64,000 nt of DNA from Actinernus sp. WN-2022 (Eukaryota > Cnidaria > Anthozoa > Actiniaria > Actinernidae): NCBI GenBank assembly GCA_030867875.1, contig JAOWCC010001634.1:139892365-139956364 (forward strand), read 5' to 3'. The notes beneath the pieces were generated by a model. That model was given only the letters and a program-made list of their open reading frames with translations. It ran no database searches and was not told the origin of the DNA. Positions 34,101 to 43,100 of the stretch are shown piece after piece. The translations under genes were made by a program, and so were the position numbers. Position 1 is the first letter of the stretch, and the number at the start of each line of letters is the position of its first letter.

Positions 34101-37100
34101 TGGGTCGGTCTTAAACCTTTAATTTTTTTTGCTTATCTAAAAGAAATATGGGGCGGTCGAGCGATGGTAAACGAAACATTTTATTGGGATGGCCTTATGT
34201 GTAATTTTTGTTCGATTCGGCAAAATATCAGGGAGAGACGCAGTCGAGCTTATCATTTTTCTATCATTACTTACTGGGACACTGTGCCCACGCACTAAAA
34301 TCATGAACTTTGTTCAGACTTTTAAGATGGACTAATTTTAAATGCTATACCAAGAATATGTTGCGAAGTTAGGAACAAATTTCACCGGTTTATGGCAGCT
34401 AGACATCCTGAAAATGTATGAAGAATATGGGCATTTCCGCGAATTAGCAGAATTTTGGAAAGTGAGTTTATGAATTTAAAGTGCAAGAAGACGGATTACT
34501 TCTGAAGGGTTTTGAATCGCAGAGGAGCATGGTAAAAAGCCTGGCCGGGCCACTTGAAAAACTGGATCTCTTCCATGGTAATTTGCTGGAAAATTGCTTG
34601 AATTTCCGTGGTTTTGCACACTTCCAATGGATGGAAATATGTTGGAAATACCTTGGAAATTCAGTTGAAAAAGGCTGATTTCCGACAAATTTCCATCTGA
34701 TCCCACTAATGAAATCTTGTTCAGACCGTACGTGCCGGAAACGTCTCCAGTTTTCGTGCGAGCACCGTGAAAACGATACGTTCAAATTTATTGTGCCCGT
34801 GCACTGTGACTATTTAGCACCCCATGCATGTTGGACCAACAATGTTAGACTTTTAGCGCCCCATGTTGGACGATGTTGGGCCAACAAGTTTTGTTGGATG
34901 AAAGTTTGTTTCCGATCAAACATTTCACCCAACAAAAATTATTGGTCCAACGTGGGGTGCTAAACACTCTAACATTATTGGAGCCGGCTACCCCCGATGC
35001 TATCTAAATCGAAGCGAGTCACGTGACATCATATTTTTTAGGTGAACACGTGGTTTGCAAACGCGCGTCGACGTTTGCATCGTCGTTATAGAGCCAGGAC
35101 GCATCCCCAGCCCCCTGGACTTGACTCCGAAACACGAGAACACGAGACTGATGATGAAAACGAAGCAATTGAAATGCGGAAGAGAGAAGAGTTTAGCTCC
35201 GGCACAATGGACAGCTCACACCCGTACTACTTCCACGAGAACGCGGCGCCAGGACACAAATTAAGGTACCAGACGAACGCTGTGACATTACGTGCAACAT
35301 TGCCAGAAACAGCGAAATTGCAACGTGTTGCGCGCAATGTTGCAGCGTGTGTCAACTCCTTTTCAAACATTGTTGGCAATGTTGTGCGCAATGTTGCAGC
35401 GTGTGTCAACTCCTTTTCAAACATTGTTGGTAATGCTGTGCGCAATGTTGCAGCGTGTGTCAACTCCTTTTCAAACATTGTTGGCAATGTTGTGCGCAAT
35501 GTTGCAGCGTGTATCAACTCCTTTTCAAACATTGTTGGCAATGCTGCGCGCAATGTTGCAGCGTGTATCAACTACTTTTCAAACATTGTTGGCAATGTTG
35601 TGCGCAATGTTGCAGCGTGTATCAACTCCTTTTCAAATATTGTTGGTAATGCTGTGCGCAATGTTGCAGCGTGTGTCAACTCCTTTTCAAACATTGTTGG
35701 CAATGCTGCGCGCAATGTTGCAGCGTGTATCGGCTACTTTTCAAACATTGTTGGCAATGTTGTGCGCAATGTTGCAGCGTGTGTCAACTCCTTTTCAAAC
35801 ATTGTTGGTAATGCTGTGCGCAATGTTGCAGCGTGTATCAACTCCTTTTCAAATATTGTTGGCAATGCTGTGCGCAATGTTGCAGCGTGTGTCAACTCCT
35901 TTTCAAACATTGTTGGTAATGCTGTGCGCAATGTTGCAGCGTGTGTCAACTCCTTTTCAAACATTGTTGGCAATGCTGCGCGCAAATGTTGTCTGTCCTA
36001 TCGTTAGACAAGTGCAGTACGTTTTTAGAACAACTAAGCAGAACACCAGCTGTGGTGGATGAATAGTCTGTTTAGAACCTAGCGAACTAGCGTAGGTCTG
36101 CATCGAGTGGAGAGTTATAAACACTGGTTTTGTCAACTAAGAGTTGCTTTTTGCTCTGACGAAAGGTAGCCCTGGAAACGTCAGTTTTAACTCGTTTCCC
36201 GCGGCGGTTAGCATACAACTATCAACTGCGGTTAGCTTACAACTATCAACTGCGGTTAGCATACAACTATCAACTGCGGTTAGCTTACAACTATCAACTG
36301 CGGTTAGCATACAGCTATCAACTGCGGTTAGCTTACAACTATCAACTGCGGTTAGCTTACAACTATCAACTGCGGTTAGCATACAGCTATCAACTGCGGT
36401 TAGCATACAGCTATCAACTGCGGTTAGCATACAACTATCAACTGCGGTTAGCTTACAACTATCAACTGCGGTTAGCATACAACTATCAACTGCGGTTAGC
36501 TTACAACTATCAACTGCGGTTAGCATACAGCTATCAACTGCGGTTAGCTTACAACTATCAACTGCGGTTAGCATACAACTATCAACTGCGGTTAGCTTAC
36601 AACTATCAACTGCGGTTAGCATACAGCTATCAACTGCGGTTAGCATACAACTATCAACTGCGGTTAGCATACAGCTATCAACTGCGGTTAGCTTACAACT
36701 ATCAACTGCGGTTAGCATACAGCTATCAACTGCGGTTAGCATACAACTATCAACTGCGGTTAGCATACAGCTATCAACTGCGGTTAGCTTACAACTATCA
36801 ACTGCGGTTAGCATACAGCTATCAACTGCGGTTAGCATACAACTATCAACTGCGGTTAGCATACAGCTATCAACTGCGGTTAGCATACAGCTATCAACTG
36901 CGGTTAGCATACAGCTATCAACTGCGGTTAGCATACAACTATCAACTGCGGTTAGCATACAACTATCAACTGCGGTTAGCATACAACTATCAACTGCGGT
37001 TAGCATACAGCTATCAACTGCGGTTAGCATACAGCTATCAACTGCGGTTAGCATACAGCTATCAACGCGGTTAGCATACAACTATCAACTGCGGTTAGCA

Positions 37101-40100
37101 TACAGCTATCAACTGCGGTTAGCATACAGCTATCAACTGCGGTTAGCATACAACTATCAACTGCGGTTAGATTACAGCTATCAACTCTTTGTTGATTGAA
37201 AACAGTATATCTCAGGAAAGGTTTTGGAAGTTGGGTAATTTGTCAAAATTTTAAGATGATATATAAAGGATATTACACGGCGGTGCGAAGATATTCAGTT
37301 TATCCTCGAGAGACAAAATAGTTCATGAGTGAGTACAGCGAACGAGTGAAATAGTTTGGACTCGAGGGGATAAGTATCATATCTTCAAACCACCGTTTAA
37401 TGTTCGTTTTATTATATGGACAACTAAAGTGCTATAATAACTCTTCTCTAGTCATTACAAACGCGATTTTTCGAAGCTCTTATGGGAGAATTTCGTGAGG
37501 TTCTCGTCTCTTCATTGCAGTCGAGAAAATCTCTACAGAGTCTTAGATCGTATTTTTGTTTTTCTGTCTAGAATGCTCAATTTCTTGACGTTCATTTAAG
37601 CTGTTTACATCTTCCTCTGCGATTTCCACAAACCTGCCTCCATCTAGAGCGTGACATCCGGGAGATCGAATGGCGTATATCTCCAGCGAGTGAGATATAG
37701 ATTCTACGAATGGTTTAGTTCTTGGTAAAACACACTCGTCCATATAATAAAAAGCTAACGTCCTTCTTTCCCATAATCTACCTGATATAATAGAAATGTA
37801 TTAAACACCAAATGAGGTAAAACAGATTTCACAATTTCATTGCATGTATTACAGCCTTGTCGCGTCGTCTTCATCACTAGCTTGGCCGCTAGCCAGCACG
37901 CCATCTTCTGCAAGCTCGTGGATGTACGAGAAGACCTATGGACGCCCTACCATGCTGACACATGGATATGGCATCTCACCAGCTCCCTACCACGCTGTGC
38001 AACAGCGTAAGTTATTCACCGTCGCTGCAAAGCGTTTGGCGGTCCATAAACGTATATGAAAAATATTAGTTACGTAATGCTTTCGAATGGTATACGTACT
38101 GTTTCAAAACTGTTGTCCTACTGCAGCTCCCGCCATTACAAAGGTCACACAAGAAAAAATAGCATGAAATGGAATTTTCAGGCTCTACCGTGTGCGTTCT
38201 GTATGAAAAATATTAGTTACGTAATGCTTTCGAATGGTATACGTACTGTTTCAAAACTGTTTTCCTACTGCAGCTCCCGCCATTACAAAGGTCACACAAG
38301 AAAAAATAGCATGAAATGGAATTCTCAGGCTCTACCGTGTGCGTTCTGTATGAAAAATATTAGTTACGTAATGCTTTCGAATGGTATACGTACTGTTTCA
38401 AAAACGAGTAGATCTCATAAAACACTGCTGCAAGTTTTTTAATCGCTTCAAGAACGTCGAGGTATAAAGTCATGTAATTCAGTTATTTTGGCGATACGAC
38501 CTATTTCGGCGTAGAAAATCGAAGTTAAAGTTTATGTAAATGAGAACCGTCCTATATCAGATTTAGAAACACTCATTAAACATTCATTTATTTAGTTTTT
38601 CCTTCATGAATTATTAAATAATGAGCTTTGAACGTCAATTAGCGTTTTCGAATGCAAATACGGGATACTGAACGAGTGCAAATATGCAGGTTTATTCAAC
38701 GCTCAAAAGGTTTTGTAAGCGCGCAGTCAATCAAAATGGAGCTATTTTATAGGAAAATCACATACCAGACGAGGTAATTCCACGTTAAATTGCACGAGAA
38801 AACCGAAATCGATTCTTCGAGTGCAATTTAACGTGGAATTACCGAGTCAGGCATGTGATTTTCCTTGAATCGCATAGTCCGAGAATTACTTGAAGATTTA
38901 GTACTTTTGTTGATATTTTGCCAAGTTATAAATAGCGCGCGTAGTCTACAGTGGTGATTCCACTCTGAATCACCACTCCGTCTCAGCCAGTCAACGTCTG
39001 ATTTCGCAAATGCACCGTGCGATTCAGCTTTGGCTATGCGATTCTAGTCAATATGAATAAATTTAGTCAACATGAGTATCCAATCAGCTTTTAGCTCGCG
39101 AAAAAATATTTTTCAGCGCGCGCGTGCGCCGTGGCCCCGACATTTGGCTTCAACTTAAAAGGCTGAGATGTTTCTTCTCTCCAGAAGTTACTTCAAACAG
39201 AGCTGTAAGGTGAGCGAAAATTAACTTTTTTTTTCGTGGTAGCTGTCGTATAATAAATTTATTACACGAAAAATTGTGTAACACGGCTGGGAATTTTTAC
39301 TCGTCAATTTTCAGGCTCGAAAAAAAGCAAACTGACTCGTAAGAACACCACACAACTTTCCGTGTAATAACCTCTTTTTATCCCACGAGTGACTTGATGT
39401 GTCACTCTATGCACGAGCTCAGTAGGCGTGTGAAAACCAAGAAAAATACCATATCAAAATCATTGTACACAGAAGATGACATTTGGTATTGGTCATCGCT
39501 TTGAAGTAAATGCGATTTTGTTTGAGAGAGATAACAACTTCAGTTGCATTACAAGTTTATAATATGGCTTATCTGTTGATACCGGAACTATACGAAGGAG
39601 AATTCTCTGCTTTCGTTTTGACCGCTCCAAAATCTCTCCTACTGCAGCTTCCGCCATTACAAAGGTCACACAAGAAAAAATAGCACGAAATGGAACTTTA
39701 ACAGCGATTTGTAGCACTCTAAACTCGAGAAATCTCAATGATCCATACATGAAAATACTGGAAATTTATTTTCCTATCTGAATTCAGCGGTAGAAAGTCA
39801 GTTCAGACATGCGTATGCAAGCTAAACCAAGTTTTCCTCTGCTTGGTCGTCCATAAACGAGTAACGCCTTGTAAAAATTCACTTCACTCGCGAAAGCAAA
39901 TAATTTTTTAGTCGAAATCTTAACATAATCACTCTAAACAGTTACCAGTCGCAGATTAGATGTTACTTAACTTTGATTTGAAGGTAGATATTTTTTATAA
40001 ATCATTTTATTTGTTTTAGAAGGCAGAATAGCTCCCAAAACCATGTATTTTTGAGTGAGATGACTGGGCCGATACCGGAAGTGAGTCACCGGATTTCGAT

Positions 40101-43100
40101 ATATGTAGGCTTTTGTACGCAATGACTTTGATATGAAGAAAAATACGAAGAAAACAGATCAAGTCACGACCAAGGAAAGTAAACAAAATTAAAAATTAAA
40201 TCCCCGGATAAGGACATAAAATCGTAGGTCCTACGTCAGTCTCAAGTTTTTCAGTCTCACCAGACTATCACGAGTTACCGACGTTAAGTAAAGTTGCTTT
40301 ACCTAAAGGCTACATTTAATGAAAATACTTGCGCGCGCTGCATAGCGAGTTTTCGCGGGAAAACAACTGCAAAAGCTGCGATGGACGCGTGCGACGCATC
40401 ATGGCGGGAAACATTTAAATACAGACATGACAGACATGTGTGCTGGAGTATGTCGATAGGGAATAAGTGTGGCACCTAAGTAATGCCAGGCTTATAAATA
40501 CCCTTATAAACTTGATTGCTCGGTCCGTACCGTATATTATGGACCTAGGTTTTCCCCTGCTTTGTGTCCCAAGCGCGCGAAGCTCACGGGTCATAACAAT
40601 GGAGGAAAACGAGGTACGCTATCTGATCTATCTTAACTGATGATTATTGTAGAAATCTGCGTTTCATGAGTGCATGTGGCGAAAAGAAAAGTAAACGGAG
40701 GTGTTCGAATAAAATAATATATTACAACTCTGCGCGCAATTTATTGGAGTTTGTACAGAAACTAGTGGTAAAAGTGTCATAGGTTCTGCTTCAGTTTTTA
40801 GTTACATTGCATCAGGATACCTCAGTGCAAATCATCTTGGTGCAAACTATGCATTGCGTAGTGTTTTAAGCCGCTGTGTAATATTTGTGTTTTCGTGTTG
40901 TCCAACCTCATAGTAGTATTAGTATTTTGTTTATGCACGTTTCACCGGGCGTTTCACCTCATAGTAGTATTAGTATTTTGTTTATGCACGTTTCACCGGG
41001 CGTTTCACCTCATAGTAGTATTAGTATTTTGTTTATGCACGTTTCACCGGGCGTTTCACCTCATAGTAGTATTAGTATTTTGTTTATGCACGTTTCACCG
41101 GGCGTTTCACAGAGTGTGCTGGAGGCTCGTTTAAATGTATTAAGCATGAAAAGAGAAATGGTAATTTAAAATGACATTTCATTATATGCTTTGAAGAAAA
41201 TACACGGAATAAATTGATAACGTACATAGAGATGCAACTTTGACTAGAATATATATATAGAGAGAGAGAGAGAGGATATTACACGAAGATATGAAGTTTA
41301 TCCCCGAGGGTCGAAAACATTTCACGAGTGAGCGCAGCGAACGAGTGAAATGATTTGGAATCGAGAGGATAAACTTCATATCTTCAAACCACCGTGTAAT
41401 TTACTTTTTATTATATGGACAATTAAACTGCACTAAGAACTCTTGTCTATTCATTGTACTTACTGTCAGTACAAACTTCTTCGTGATCTTTCTAAGCTAT
41501 TCTGGGGAGTTTCATCGGGTTTTCTTGTCTCTTCGTTGCAGGCGAGTAAATCTTTAGAGAGTTTTAGATCGTATTTGGCTTTTTATGCTCGGAATATTCA
41601 TTGTCATGCAGCTCATTTAAGCTGTTTACATCTTCCTCTGTGATTTTCACAAACCTGCCGCCATCGATCTTTGGGCAAACGTGACGTCATCGATATTTTT
41701 ACTAATGTGGATATCAAAAATACGCCACTCAATACCCGGATGTAGTTTCGTATGAGTTCTATGAGTGGTTTATTTCTCAGTAGAACACTATCATCCATAT
41801 AATAAAGAGTAACACATAATAACATAGTATCTTAACAGTATATATATAAGACACAAAAGTGCAATCAGCCTGTAGGGTTAATTAAGTGACACTATATATA
41901 ATTTGATAATTAAGTATGTACATGTCTGTCATTCGGAACAAAAGTGGCAGACACAAATTCATTTAGGTGATAAAGTAAGTTTGTTAAGCAACGATCTAGG
42001 TAGCGAAGGTGTACGCCTAATTTTATCTGAAAGATTATTCCACAGCCTAGTAGTAATATATTTGAAGGAATTGTGCAGATAGCGTGCATCAGGAGCCCAT
42101 AACCAGGAGCATCCATCCCGCATACTAGGCCTATGTCACAGCGTTTTTACAAGTTAGGTTGTTTTTAGAACAGTTTTCCGCTATCCTTGGGTTGCAATCA
42201 TTCCTTAGGGAATAAAATCACAAATGCGTAGTAGCCATGTTGTTGGTATAACAAAAGTAGCTAATGAGGCATCTTTTGTTTCGCCACGGTGCAACCCACT
42301 TAATTGGCGGCAAAAATGATCTAAAAATAGTCCAACTTGTGAAAACGCTGTGACAGCTATATAGGAGATATGGACGCTCCTGGTTATGGGCTCCTGCGTG
42401 CATCTATAGACCATTTTCTCAGCTATGCGCACGCAATATTGGCCCGCCAAATCGCTTTTTGAACAATAGCCGCCAATTTTTTAACAATAGCCGATAATTT
42501 GAATAACAAAGGCTGTCGCATCAGAACGAGTCTAACAAAAGCTAACAAAACTCACGGCCCGCCAAGAAATACTTCATGTAGGCAGCTTGGATTTAGACTG
42601 GTATGTAATCAACTAAAGTCGATTGAGGTATGCTAACCGCCGTGGAAAGCGAGTAGCAGCTGACGTTTCGAGCGTTAGCCCTTCGTCAGAGCAAAAAAGC
42701 TTGGATTTAGTATTGGTTGAAATAATATAGGGAGGGTTATAGGAAACCACTACGTGATTCCCACGTGAAGATATGTACCGCCCCGTCAAGCCTGTTGCGT
42801 GCGCATACTTGAGAAAATGGTCTATTGTACAACGGTTGAATAATTAAAGCATAAAGTGTCCTCTAAGGTGATAAACCCATTCGAAAAATGGCGTCCAATT
42901 TAACTAACTATTGTTTAGGACTGACTAGCCTCGCTTACACGTTCAAAGCTTTTGTGTGGACTGACTAGCCTCGTGTTCACGTTACCAGGACAATAGCTTT
43001 TAAAATTGGACGCCATTTTCCGAATGGGTCTATATACACTGGAGCGTACAGAAAAAAGGCTGTTGATTATTATAAGTAGGTGCCATGTTATAGATGCACT

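Noticed and set aside
35227..36062. Additional long ORFs on both strands over the 54-bp array
   Set aside because: Repeat translation; only the frame continuous with the homeodomain exon is worth testing.
36137..37199. Long ORFs of 314 (minus) and 351 (plus) codons
   Set aside because: They are translations of a 24-bp tandem repeat whose period is a multiple of three; no domain, and both strands are equally open.
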